This document shows, piece after piece, positions 12,853-23,861 of a DNA stretch of 64,000 nt; position 1 is the stretch's first letter, and every line of letters begins with the position of its first letter. The stretch is from Salvelinus alpinus (lineage: Eukaryota > Chordata > Actinopteri > Salmoniformes > Salmonidae). The notes below the pieces were generated by a model that was not told where the DNA came from, did no database searches, and was given only the letters and a program-made list of their open reading frames with translations. Position numbers and translations under genes: made by a program. The DNA lies in NCBI RefSeq assembly GCF_045679555.1, contig NC_092122.1:15191230-15255229 (forward strand). Reading direction: 5' to 3'.

Positions 12853-13077
12853 GAAGGATATAACACATATAGCTAAACAGAAAACAAGGAGGTATTTCTT
12901 CCCTGCAGAGGTCAAATACCTGTCTGCTCACATGGGCTTGGTCCTTTGCTCTTTGTCTCTCTCATCCTGCACCATCCGTCGCCCTGGGAGACGAGGTAGT
13001 CTAGGTAAACGCTCACCTCCCTCCCTCCAATTCCACAGTGCCTGGTTCAACAGGTTCACGTTACACATCATGAGCGC

Positions 13078-13229
13078 CAGGTAGCCTAGCCATTAAGAAC
13101 GTTGGGCAAGTAACCGAAAGGTTGCTGGTTCCAATCCCCGAGCCGACTAGGTGAAAAATCTGTCTGTGCCTTTGAGCAAGACAGTTAACCCTAATTGCTC
13201 CTGTAAGTCGCTCTGGATAAGAGCATCTG
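13078..13229 (+). mobile_element. tRNA-derived SINE with an L2-like tail
   Basis: The head is tRNA-like, with a B-box-like GGTTCCAATCC. The body contains GTTAAC, the HpaI site. The tail TAAGTCGCTCTGGATAAGAG matches the 3' end of the L2 LINE in this window at 48214-48233, so this SINE probably borrowed L2 reverse transcriptase. Confidence 0.8.
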
Positions 13230-13879
13230 CTCAAACAAAACATCACAATAATGAATACTACGGCTACACCAAATTCTCCCTTCGGTCATTTTGGTTATAT
13301 TCAAATTAGATGCACTACAATCATTATTTTTATTGAATACTTTAATACAAATGTGTCTTACCACTGCAATATCCCTTAATGTGAAAATCTGGAATACTTA
13401 TAAATCTCAAAGCCCTTTTCTAAACAACATTTTATTTCTAATATTGTTGAGTCATCTTACGTCGTATAACCTTGTCAGTGTGATACATCTGTCTTTGCAA
13501 GTGATGATCCATATAAACAGTTATATAAACAACCAAATGCAAAGTAGCCTATTCAACCACATCGGAATCCAGCAGAGTGAGGCTTTGAGGTGTGCTGCAC
13601 AGTAACAGAACTGTTCTCAGAAAACAGAAGCAGATGGTCAGTCCTGACCTGAATGCTAAAGGCAGCCCCCAGTGCCTGGCCACTGATTGCCAATTCATAT
13701 CTCTCGCTATGGATTTGGGAATCGCTCCATCAATGTGTTTTTTTGGATGGGTAACTACTGCGTATTGGATCAACAAGCATATTTGGAAGAAGAGGCCATA
13801 GTCTGTCAAATGTCCTGGGCTACCGCTCATGCTCACAAAAATTTGCCAAGTAAGATTTGATCTGCTTTCTAAAGAGGCA

Positions 13880-14157
13880 AAGGGCTTTATAACAATGTTT
13901 AGGGCTTTAGAACTATGTTTAGGGCTTTAGAACTATGTTTAGGGCTTTAGAACTATGTTTTGGGCTTTAGAACAATGTTTTGGGCTTTATAACAATGTTT
14001 AGGGCTTTAGAACTATGTTTTGGGCTTTAGAACTATGTTTTGGGATTTAGAACTATGTTTAGGGCTTTAGAACTATGTTTAGGGCTTTAGAACTATGTTT
14101 AGGGCTTTAGAACTATGTTTAGGGCTTTAGAACTATGTTAGGGCTTTAGAACTATGT
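13880..14157. repeat. 20-bp minisatellite, about 14 copies
   Basis: Tandem copies of AGGGCTTTAGAACTATGTTT with single-base variants (TGGG for AGGG, AACAATG for AACTATG). No coding role. Confidence 0.93.
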
Positions 14158-14451
14158 GGTTGTAGCCAATAGGATAACTTTGATTCCTACTGTTCATCTG
14201 AACACACCCAGACCTGAGCACAAATACAACTACTGTTATATTAGTATGTACACTGTAGGCTATTTCATTTAAACTTGTAAGGAATACAACTCTGCTTTTG
14301 AGTATCAAATGTAGAATATTTCTATTAACTTGGCAGAAGAGAGTCTATTAGCCTTTTACATACAGTCACAGACGAGGCTTTCCTTTCTGTCTTCCTTGAA
14401 AGGACAGCCCTCTTGTTTACTCTGCCCTCTTAAGACGGTGCCACCTGCTCT

Positions 14452-14452
<1 letters not shown>

Positions 14453-14542
<90 letters not shown>
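14453..14542. repeat. (GT)n microsatellite, about 44 units
   Basis: An almost perfect GT run of about 90 bp. It creates spurious Cys-Val or His-Thr open frames on the two strands. Confidence 0.97.
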
Positions 14543-14545
<3 letters not shown>

Positions 14546-14702
14546 CCCTGCCTCTTTCTGAACATGATGCCCTGGGACTTAATTACTCTACACGCACACA
14601 GACCCATTCTCCGCAGTAATAGGGTCCTAATTGGGGGAGTCAAAACACTAATACCACCATGGGTACAGGGACCTCAGCTGGTTGTCAAGGGTGATGTCAC
14701 CC

Positions 14703-15637
14703 AGGCCCAGATTCACAAAACCTTCTTAAGAAGAAATGTCTTCTTAACTGAGCTTTTTTCCTTAACTATAGACTAAAGAAGAACGTTAAACATTAGTTAC
14801 CATTTCTCAAAAAGGTTATTGGAAATGTTCTTGCGCTATTTCTTATGTTTCTCCTACAGCAAAAAGTTAAGAGATTCTTGAAAATAAAGCTTTTGTAAAT
14901 GTTCTTAATTCCAAGATAGCTTGTCTTAAACTCAGGGCTGTGAGAGAATAAGCTCATGAAAGCAATTGAACATGTTTAATTCACTCACAAACTTCATCTG
15001 AAAGTTTAAGTATTGATTATTTTAAACCCAAGAATATGTTTTAGAACAGTAATCTCTACGAAATATGCTAACATGATTGCCATTGCTAGCTAGATAGCTA
15101 AATCAGTTGCCTAGCAACAAACATCTTAAGAAGATTTGTAAAGAAGATATTTGAGAAGTTAGTAAGAAAAGCATCGCAGTGTTGCGGCGTCACTACATCC
15201 TGGGGTCCGATCCTAGGCTGTGTCACAACCGGCTGTCACAACCAGGAATCCCATAGGAAGACACACAATTGGCCCAGCGTCGTCCGGGTTAGGGAAGGGT
15301 TTGGCCAGGGGGGCTTTACTTGGCTCATTGCACTATAGCGACTCTTTGTGGTGGGGCGGGCGCCAGCAGGCTGACTTCGGTCATCAGTTGAACGGTGTTT
15401 CTTTCGATACATTGGTGCAGCTGGCTTCCGGGTTAAGCGGGCAGGTGTTAAGAAGCGTGGTTAGCGGGTCATGTTTCGGGGGACGCTTGACTCAACCTTG
15501 GCCTCGTTGGGGAGTTGCAGCAATGAGACAAGATCGTAAATGGATATCACGAAATTGGGGAGAAAAAGGGGGTAAAATCACAACAACAAAAAAGTTTACT
15601 TTTTTGCATAATCAGTGTTTTGTGAATCTGGCCCAGG
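14703..15637. mobile_element. DNA-transposon-like element with inverted ends, interrupted by a SINE-like repeat
   Basis: The left end CCAGATTCACAAAAC is mirrored by GTTTTGTGAATCTGG at the right end. The interior is AT-rich with AAGAAGA/TCTTCTT blocks and no coding capacity. The SINE-like repeat at 15216-15592 lies inside it. Confidence 0.65.
15216..15592 (+). mobile_element. SINE-like interspersed repeat
   Basis: A GC-rich unit containing CAATTGGCCCAGCGTCGTCC and ending in GAAATTGGGGAGAAAAAGGG, a type I recognise as dispersed in salmonid DNA. No clear tRNA head was found, so the class is tentative. The only open frame (15220-15699) crosses the repeat border and is not a gene. Confidence 0.5.
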
Positions 15638-17185
15638 TCAGTATGAGGGATTTCTGCTTTCCTTTTTCTTTCTCTCTTTTTTTCCATCTCACAAAATAAG
15701 GGGTTTTGACAACCCCCACTGTGGCCAGGGTCAGCGCCTGAGTTTGTTTTCTCCCCACCAACTGTTTACTTTGAGTGTGAACCAGGAACCCCAATTTGGC
15801 CCAAGGCTCCAAATAGGTTTTTGTCCATCCTGGTTCTTTTTTAGGGACATGACAGGACCTTCTCGCCGGGCATGGCTCCTGCTGTGCCGAGCTGCTATTT
15901 TAGTTCACAGAAGCTGAGGGGCTGGGGCTGAGGAGGGGCTGCACTGAATAGAATGTTCCTCTGGGATGTGAAGAGGAAAGAGGGAGCAGTTGGGGCTGGT
16001 TGGCCTCCACTTGCGTGAGCAGGGAGCCGAGGAGGTCAGCTGGAAAAGTGCGGGGCTCAACTCACATCTCCTAGGGAAGAGTGGAGGCCTACTGTATGTA
16101 GGGCCATGCCCCAAGTGGAGCTAAAATAGGACCTGCCCTTGGATTTTACACCCCAATCAGTCTCATGGGTTTAGCTAGATGACCTGCAGTCTCAGAAGAA
16201 ACTGCAGACTTGCAAATTCTTCATTTGAAATAGTACAAAGACAATTCATCCATGCCAACAATAATGTATTTTTCTTGAATGGTTGTAGATCATTCAATTG
16301 TTGTGATGGTATAACATATGATTTCTAATTTACTGTACTCACATACTTTGCTTTTTGTTTGCCCTTTGTTTTTGCAGACAGAGGTCAAAGTGGTTCAATA
16401 CATTTGTTCTGGAGCAGATGTGAATTTGTGGATAATTGCATGATCATTAATGAGACTCAGGTGGCTTTGGCTTGCAGTATGGAATGAGCTCGCCATCTCC
16501 TGAAAGAACTGTGAACTGCAGCAGAATAGCTGATAATACGTATCGATAAATTTAGAATAAAGTGCATCAGGAAGTTCGTCGGTTATCCACCACTGATAAT
16601 ATTTCACACTAAATATGTAGGTTATAGATTTTCGATTAAATAAATAAGAGTTCACAGTATGATAGTAAATTAAGAGGACGTAAGTTGTCGCAAATGTGTC
16701 CAACATAACGACCGTCTGACGTGCTTTACGGTTGTCGAAAATACAAACACGTGTGTGCTGCCTGCGTATCAACTGTACGGAGAATACATCTGCGTCTATG
16801 TATGTTAACTTGCTTTTATTTTTTACAATACCATACATACGAGTAAATTGAGTACACCGAATACTAGTTATTGAAGTACAAAAACATCGAATGGTATAGG
16901 CCGATCGATTGTTTTAAAACAATCCGTTTTCTTTAGCAATGTAGCTATTAGCCACGTTAGCTAAAAGCTAGATAAGTACTCCAGCTAGCTAACTTGACTG
17001 TTTATGTGGAGTCTTGCAAGGACAGTAGAATCATGGACAGTTTAACGGCAATTCATCATGATTAATTATACAAGAACCTCTATTTATGATTGAGGGTTAT
17101 TTGGGCTAGACGAATGTCTTTGCTGGCTAGCTAACGTCGCATGATGGGAGTTGATGGCATGAGTGTTGTTTACATGAGCCAAGAA
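15638..17185. other. Upstream flank of llph, no exon placed
   Basis: The llph promoter and a non-coding first exon are expected here or in the following repeat, because the first coding exon starts with a splice acceptor. I could not place them. A 147-aa open frame on the minus strand at 16395-16838 has no recognisable domain and AT-rich codon use, and is probably chance. Confidence 0.4.
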
Positions 17186-17605
17186 CTCAATCGTATGTGT
17201 TATTTTATTTACCCTCTATTTAACCAGGTAGGCCAGTTGAGAACAAGTTCTCATTTACAACTGCGACCTGGCCAAGATAAAGCAAAGCAGTGCGACACAA
17301 ACAACACAGAATTACACATGGGATAAACAAACGTACAGTCAATACACAATAGAAAAGTCTATATACAGTGTGTGCAAATGAAATGGCAATACATAGGCCA
17401 TAGTGGCGAAATAATTACAATTTAGAAATTAAACACTGGAGTGATATGTGCAGAAGATGAATGTGCAAGTAGAGATGCTGGGGTGCAAAGGAGAAGAAAA
17501 AAATATGGGGATGAGGTAGTTGGGTGGGCTATTTACAGGTGCAATGTATGGCTAGGCTCTGCAGGGACCGTCACTGAACTAGAGTTAAAGCAAGTCGAGA
17601 TGTCT
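17186..17605. repeat. Interspersed repeat of unassigned class
   Basis: It begins TTTACCCTCTATTTAACCAG and continues with AAGTTCTCATTTACAACTGC and CAATACATAGGCC blocks that I recognise as dispersed in salmonid DNA. It ends about 40 bp before the llph splice acceptor. Confidence 0.5.
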
Positions 17606-17657
17606 TGTGCAAGTGGATCTGTTTCCATTATGTAACCTTGTCTTTCAGAACCTTAAA

Positions 17658-18126
17658 ATGGCCAAAAGTCTGCGAAGCAAATGGAAGAGGAAGATGCGCG
17701 CTGTGAAGAGAGCGAAGAACGCCCCGAAGGAACTGGCTCGGCTGAAGCTAGCCTTGGCCCACGGTGGCACAGGAGAGATCTCCATGAATGACATTCAGGA
17801 CATAGCGACAGTGGTGCCAGCTGGCAAGATAAAGGAGAAGAAAGTGGATGTAGACATGGAGGGAGAGGAAGTCGATGGTGAGAACTCACACATAGATCAA
17901 GCATTTTGTATCGTTTCCAATGTCTGAGTTGACACCTTTTGTTTTTTGCTTTTCAGATGGAAAGATGGACATGGACAGCAAGCGCAGTAAGACGACCCAA
18001 TTGAACGAGCACGGACAGTACCCAACATGGATGAGCCAACGACAGGCCAAGAAACTGAAAGGCAAACGCATGACAAAGAAATCGGGAGGAAAGGCCAACA
18101 AAAAAAAGAAGGGCATTGCCTGGTAG
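17658..18126 (+). CDS. llph: Protein LLP homolog (LLPH)
   Basis: Two coding exons, 17658-17877 and 17957-18126, give 129 residues, the same length I recall for human LLPH. The protein starts [18 protein letters not shown] and ends in a lysine-rich tail ([11 protein letters not shown]). It is small, very basic and without membrane segments, fitting a nucleolar protein. LLPH family members act in ribosome biogenesis, and the Aplysia founder was linked to long-term synaptic facilitation. The start is chosen because the ATG lies 9 bases after the acceptor TTTCAG and opens the conserved N terminus. The intron is only 79 bp with GT and AG ends. The 5' non-coding exon was not found. The gene is convergent with hcls1, and AATAAA lies at 18582. 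Confidence 0.95.
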
Positions 18127-18581
18127 CCTGGAGAAAACCAAAGGACTTCTGACTTAGAACCTGTGACACACATGAGCCTTGAATATCATGTATCGGAGAT
18201 TGAATACATGATCTTTGTGGACTTTAGTTGCCTTGTGTTCAAGTTAAATGGTGATATGAGACAAATGATCTATATTGTGCAACACATTGTCTGTAAGCCC
18301 ATTTAATGTATGAAAGGAAACAACAGAGTTGTATTTTTGTGCACAATGGTATAGTACTGCATTGACATACTTCACTTGAATGAAAGCCATGTTTTCTTAT
18401 TGCTGTGGTATACAGAAGAGAATATGGTATATTCTTTACATTTTACCCCAATAATGCCTGTTGTTGGTAGCTCCATTCCTGTTTGATTTGCTCTTCTTGT
18501 AGCCTAGTCCATCATTACAAAGACATTCATTATACATGTAACAAACTGTCAATATAATCTTCTGGTTGTCATGTTGGAGTA

Positions 18582-18587
18582 AATAAA
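18582..18587 (+). promoter_or_regulatory. llph: llph polyadenylation signal
   Basis: AATAAA lies 456 bp after the llph stop, the best-placed signal on the plus strand. Cleavage is expected near 18600. Confidence 0.65.
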
Positions 18588-18610
18588 TGTGTTTCTGTAC
18601 ATTAAGACAT

Positions 18611-18616
18611 TTTATT
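18611..18616 (-). promoter_or_regulatory. hcls1: hcls1 candidate polyadenylation signal
   Basis: TTTATT on the plus strand is AATAAA on the minus strand, about 600 bp after the hcls1 stop. Cleavage downstream on the minus strand would fall on or next to the llph signal, so the two 3' ends would meet or overlap. Confidence 0.5.
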
Positions 18617-18958
18617 GATTACATGCAGTTGATTCTAGAAATAACCTTTTTAACCTGGTGTTTCAGATATTATGCTTTGCTTACATATGTAATTACAACA
18701 TGTAATTCAAGTTGAGAATTCCATCAATAGCCAAAATACAATTCTCTGTAGTTAATTGTTTTTAAACATAACATTCCATAGCTAAATGACTTACATAATC
18801 CTTTGAAATGCAAGTGTATGAGAATATCACTGGAACATTTAGCAATCAGCTTTTATAAGGGGAAGGCCTGCATCCCACCCTGAGCAATATGAAGCACAAT
18901 GACTATCCATTATATGTCATGACTACTGACCGGATATAAATCAATTGATTAGAAAACA

Positions 18959-19096
18959 CATGGGGAGAATCTCAATTGTATACTCCTTGTGTCCTCCTCA
19001 CCTAAAAACCCATTGGATGAGAAAGCTAGAGGTCCCTTCTCCAATGGGTATTGAGAAAGGGAGGATAGAGGAGTATGCAATTGAGATTCTCCCATG
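18959..19096. mobile_element. Short palindromic MITE
   Basis: The ends GGGAGAATCTCAATTG and CAATTGAGATTCTCCC are mirror copies, and the middle (CCCATTGGA, TCCAATGGG) is also palindromic. It lies in the probable hcls1 3' UTR, so it would be transcribed and could fold into a hairpin. Confidence 0.7.
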
Positions 19097-19214
19097 GTAC
19101 AATCAAACTATACCTGTGCAATAGGATCAATATGCTGATGTTCCCCCTGTGAAAAGACCCACAGGTCCTATGGGCTCAGGTATATGTCTGTGTTGGAGAC
19201 TATAGGCACGCTCA

Positions 19215-22200
19215 CTACATCATTTTCACGAATGTAGCAGGGAAAAGTCCAATGCGTCCGTGACAGTGTCCCTTCCACCAGCCTTCGTCCACCATCTCTA
19301 TGTTGGTGATGACATCATCCGGGTTGAAGGAGATCTCATCATCTGCCTCTTCATGTGTGAGAATAACATTATTTTAGGATTTTGTCTCCGAAAGGGTTTA
19401 TAGACTTCTGTGTTGAGCAATGTTTAGCATTGATTTCTGTATTGATCCACAATGGAAGTAACAACATCACAGTATGACCAAGAAATAGATGAGAATTGTA
19501 ACATGATATCATAACGCAGTCATTGATACAGTAGGCTACCTACCTCCTTGGTAGTCATAAATGGCCACTGCTGTCTGACCGCATGTCAGGTCCTCATAGT
19601 CATTATCCACAGCTGTAGAGGGAACACATGGAAGGGTCTTTGATATGACACAGTAATGGGTTACCCAACCCCTCTACCTCACTGGGTGTGGCACACTGAC
19701 CTGTATCAGGTTCTGGGAAAGGTATTGGTGAGATATCCTCATACTCTCCCACATCCTCCTGCTCTGGTTCTGATGGGGTCTGCTCCTGAGGTGGCTCCGC
19801 CTCCAGCAGGTCAATTGACCGTGGGGGCAGGCACGGGGGCTGGTCATAGTCTGGCTCCTCCTCTTCCTCCTGAGACCACAGAAAATGAGAAGGTGTGAAT
19901 TTCACCAATTCATTTTATAATGTTGTGGTGAAGAAGAAATGACAGTTTTTTAGGTCATCAGTGAGTAGCATTGAATTAAATCAGAGCCATCTACCACTGG
20001 CTCAGGTTCATCTCTTGGTATCTGAGGCACTGCCCTGGCAGTGGGCAGCTGTGGTGGTTGGGGCTTCCTGTTGGTCTCTTCAACAGGTGGAGGTCTCTGC
20101 TCTTCAACAGGTGGAGGTCTCTGCTCTTCAACAGGTGGAGGTCTCTGCTCTTCAACAGGTGGAGGTCTCTGCTCTTCAACAGGTGGAGGCTGATGCTGCA
20201 CTGCTTCCTCCTCCCTGCTGTTCTGTTCCTACAAGAGATACATACCACTGTGTCAGTGTGCATGTTTATTGGAGTAGCATTTTTATTGCAGTACCTGTTG
20301 TCTGCGTCGTGCCTCCTCCTGCTCTCTCTTCTCTCTAGCCTGTCTCCTGGCTCTCTCCTCCTCCGCTCGCTTTCTGTTCTCCTCGTCTGATGACCGAGCC
20401 AAGTTCTCAAAGCGAGCCTTCAGGTTGCCTGCCCCTGCACTTGCTGCACAGACAGACAGGAAAAGCAAAAAACATATTTTCCTCTTTGAACTTGTGAACT
20501 AAATGTTTATGAGGAACTATAAAGCGCATACTTACATGCCTCCATTGGTAGTGTCTTCTCATAGGCAGAGGTAGGGGATTCCATGTCTGTGAAGGCCACT
20601 GCACTCTATAGAGCGAATGGGGATTGGGGAACCGTAATTCCAATCAATGGGTAAAATTACAGGTCAATGTAAAATGCGTCAAGAATTACTGTCATCCTGA
20701 GTCTTCAGGGTCAAGAAAGACTCACTTTATCCATGCGGTCTGTCTGGACTCCATAGCGTCCCCCAAAGCCCTTGGCATAGTCTGAACGTGGAGATCAAAG
20801 GTCAGTTTAATGTGGACATGGTCCTTGACTTTTACAAACACAACTGTGATTACAACTGTAAGTAACTGACCTTTCTGTGACTCATGCTTCTCTGTCTCTC
20901 CCTTGTAGTCGTAACCTAAAGCAGCCTTGTCCACTTTCTCCTTCTCCACCCCAAACTTCCCTCCAAAACCCTTTGAATAGTCTGGTGAGGGAGATTGTGG
21001 GATATGTTTAAAATATGAACTAGAGATCTAATAACTGACAATGAAACGTTTCTACTTAAAAACAACAGCACACGGTACAGTTCCACACTAACCTTTCTGA
21101 GACTGGTGCTTCTCGGTCTCTCCCTTGTAGTCGTAACCCAAGGCAGCCTTGTCCACTTTCTCCTTCTCCACCCCAAACTTCCCTCCAAAACCCTTTGAAT
21201 AGTCTGAAAAGCAGGGTCAGAGGTATGCCAGGAGTAGCTGGGTAGGATAACAACACGCAGTCGACTTACTTGGAAATCAGAAAGTATGTGTATTAGACGT
21301 CCTTAAGGCTGTACCTTTCTGAGATGTATGCTGCTCCACCTCTCCCTTGTATTCAAAACCCATGGCAGACTACAGGAAGAGAGAAGGAATGTTCATTACC
21401 AGGACGATCCCTCCTCCTGTTCATCAAATCCTGTGATTACTTTGTCAGTAAGAGTATAGTTTCCTCACCTTATCCACACGGTCTTTCTGCACTCCAAATT
21501 TCCCCCCGAATCCTCTCTTTGCATCGGTCTGGGATGAGTGCTGCTCCACCTGCGCCACGTAGCCATGCCCCACTGCCCCCTGGGTAATTACACACACATA
21601 ATACATCAACACCGGAAACGATCTTTGATAAACTGTTGAAGTCCATAAAAGTTGCAATAAGTCAGCACACACAACTGTACTGTCTGACAGCATATGTTTT
21701 GGGGTGAGCAGCACTGCATTAGAGGAAGCCTTGTGCTTGATGCGTTATTTGGAATTGACTGAAGACCTTATGAGCGAAATACACTATATATACAAAAGTA
21801 TGTGGACACCTCTTCAAATTTGTGGATTCGGCTATTTCAGCCACAACCGTTGCTGCAAGGTGTATAAAATCAAGCACACAACCATGCAATCTCCATAGAC
21901 AAACATTGGCAGTAGAATGGCCTTACTGAAGAGCTCAGTGACTTTCAATGTGGCACCGTCATAGGATGCCACCTTTCCAACAAGCTTGTCCGTTAAATTT
22001 CTGCCCTGCTAGAGCTGCCCCGGTCAACTGTAAGTGGTGTTAAAGTGAGTGTGGAAACTTCTAGGAGCAACAACATCTCTGCTGCAAAGTGGTAGGCCAC
22101 AACAGCTCACAGAATGGGACCGCAGAGTTCCAAACTGCTTCTGGAAGCAACATCAGCACAAGAACTGTTCATCCGGAGCTTCATGAAATGGGTTTCCATG

Positions 22201-23861
22201 GCCGAGCAGCAGCACACAAGCCTAAGATCTTGTGGTGTAAGCTCGCCGCCTTTGGACTCTGGAGCAGTGGAAACGCGTTCTCTGGAGTGATGAATCACGC
22301 TTCACCATCTGGCAGTCTGACGGACAAATCTGGGTTTGATGATGCCAGGAGAACGCTGCATAGTGCCAACTGTAAAGTTTGGTGGAAGAGGAATAATGGT
22401 CTGGGGCTGTTTTTAATGGTTCGGGCTAGGCCCCTTAGTTCCAGTGAAGGGAAATCTTAACACTACAGCATATGACATTCTAGACGATTCTGTGAACTTG
22501 ACTGGCCTGCACAGAGCCCTGACCTCAACCCCATCGAACACCTTTGGGATGAATTGGAACACCGACTGCGAGCCAGGCCTAATCACCCAACATCAGTGCC
22601 CAACCTCACTAATGCTGTTTTGGCAATTTTTTTATTTGACCTTTATTTAACTAGGCAAGTCAGTTAAGAACAAATTCTTATTTTCAATGACGGCCTAGGA
22701 ACAGTGGGTTAACTGCCTTGTTCAGGAGCAGAACGACAGATTTTTACCTTGTCAGCTCGGGGATTCGATCTGGCATCCTTTCCATTACTAGTGCAAGGCT
22801 CTAGCCCCTAGACTACCCTGCAGCCCCATGATTGTTCCAAGATCTAGTGGAAAGCATTCCAAGAAGAGTGGAGGCTGTTATAGCAGCAAAGGGGGGACCA
22901 ACCCCATTTTAATGCCCATGATTTTTTGGAATGAGATGTTCGACGAGCATGTTCGACTTTTGGTCATGTAGTGTATGAACATCACATGATGACATGTTAT
23001 AACCTAACCTTGTCCATGCGGTCTTTCTCCACTCCAAACTTCCCTCCGTAACCGTAAGAGGCCTTGGGAGCCTCCGCTCGCTCCTTCTGCTTCCCCACCT
23101 CATGCTCCTGGGACACCTTCTGTCTCAGCTCTGATACACTGGGGAGATGGAGGGATCACACACATGCGTACACACACACATCAGAACTTTGTTGCATAAC
23201 TTTATTCCCATTTAACATTATCTGCTGAACCCGGGACTACATAGTTACACTAGTCTGTGGCTAACCCTTAGATTTACTCAGTTACCAACCCATATTAGGT
23301 AAGACTCACTGCTTGACAGCCTACACACTGCTTTCACTTCCTTTTCCTGTTTCTACAGAGCTAAAGCAGCAATACACAGCTGAGCTAACCATCCCCCATA
23401 GCTCTCCAATGGCATAATTCACCAATCATACTGTGATCCGTCTTTGATGTGTATCTTCTGGTCATCTCAGGCTGACCACCCACCCCCAGTTACTGTTCAA
23501 TGGTTACCTGATGTGTTCTGTTCGACCAGAACCCTCAATGGTCTTGGCCCCCCATCTCTGTTCCTGTTCTGACACATCATTCTGAAACACAGAACCCAAG
23601 TCCTTCTAATCACCAAACTGTAGTCTGAAGAGCAGGGTGTCGTTGAAAACAGGACTGAGGCGGTTACGGACCAAGCATAAACAAAACATTAATTCCACTG
23701 GGAGAAAATATTGATTAGAGTGCTTTAGTAAATACACTAGCTCCGTAAGGACCCTCGCTCCCTCCATCCCTGTAGCTAACCTCAAAGTCAGGGTCGGTCT
23801 CCCAGTCGTCCCCCTCTGCAACCTTTATGCTCACGTTGTGTCCCACCACTGACTTCCACAT
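19215..23861 (-). CDS. hcls1: Hematopoietic lineage cell-specific protein 1 (HS1), cortactin family
   Basis: Fourteen coding exons all join in phase: 23861-23781, 23581-23508, 23138-23009, 21579-21469, 21369-21315, 21203-21093, 20981-20871, 20781-20726, 20605-20536, 20443-20295, 20228-19995, 19869-19701, 19612-19544, 19348-19215. They give 517 residues against 486 in human. The order is an acidic N terminus ([22 protein letters not shown]) that binds Arp2/3, four and a half 37-residue actin-binding cortactin repeats, a charged helix ([18 protein letters not shown]), a proline-rich acidic stretch with tyrosine sites (DYDQPP, EYEDISP, DYEDL) and a C-terminal SH3 domain ([19 protein letters not shown]). 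Four and a half repeats and the HS1-like N terminus fit HCLS1 rather than CTTN (6.5 repeats). HS1 couples antigen-receptor tyrosine kinases to branched actin. The exon at 21203-21093 duplicates 20981-20871. The first exon starts exactly at an acceptor, so an upstream non-coding exon is expected. The neighbour golgb1 is as in human. Confidence 0.95.
20080..20185 (-). repeat. hcls1: 24-bp coding minisatellite in hcls1 (PPPVEEQR)
   Basis: Inside the exon 20228-19995, five near-identical 24-bp units encode repeats of PPPVEEQR. The unit is a multiple of three, so the frame holds. It lengthens the proline-rich linker before the SH3 domain. The human protein as I recall it has no such repeat. Copy number may vary between individuals. 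Confidence 0.9.
21782..22973 (+). mobile_element. Tc1-like transposon, decayed, in hcls1 intron 3
   Basis: The ends CACTATATATACAAAAGTATG and the mirrored CTTTTGGTCATGTAGTG are flanked by TA on both sides. Transposase remnants include [15 protein letters not shown] and a [11 protein letters not shown]-like stretch, but stops and frame changes make it inactive. An HpaI SINE inserted at 22627. Confidence 0.85.
22627..22827 (-). mobile_element. HpaI-type SINE inside the Tc1 element
   Basis: On the minus strand it reads GGGGCTGCAGGGTAGTC, then a B-box-like GATCGAATCCCCGAGCTGAC, then CAGTTAACCCACTGTTCC with the HpaI site GTTAAC, then the tail AAATAAAGGTCAAATAAA. HpaI SINEs are confined to salmonids. 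It is younger than the Tc1 copy it interrupts. Confidence 0.9.

Noticed and set aside
14330-14776. 148-codon frame on the plus strand and 95-codon frame on the minus strand
   Set aside because: Both are mostly the (GT)n microsatellite translated as Cys-Val or His-Thr.
15220-15699. 159-codon frame
   Set aside because: It lies over a SINE-like repeat and runs past its border into the surrounding element.
16395-16838. 147-codon minus-strand frame as a gene
   Set aside because: No recognisable domain, AT-rich codons and no splice partners. It is probably chance.
19215-23861. Cortactin (cttn) as the identity of the minus-strand gene
   Set aside because: The repeat number (4.5), the HS1-type N terminus and the golgb1 neighbour fit hcls1. 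Cortactin has 6.5 repeats.
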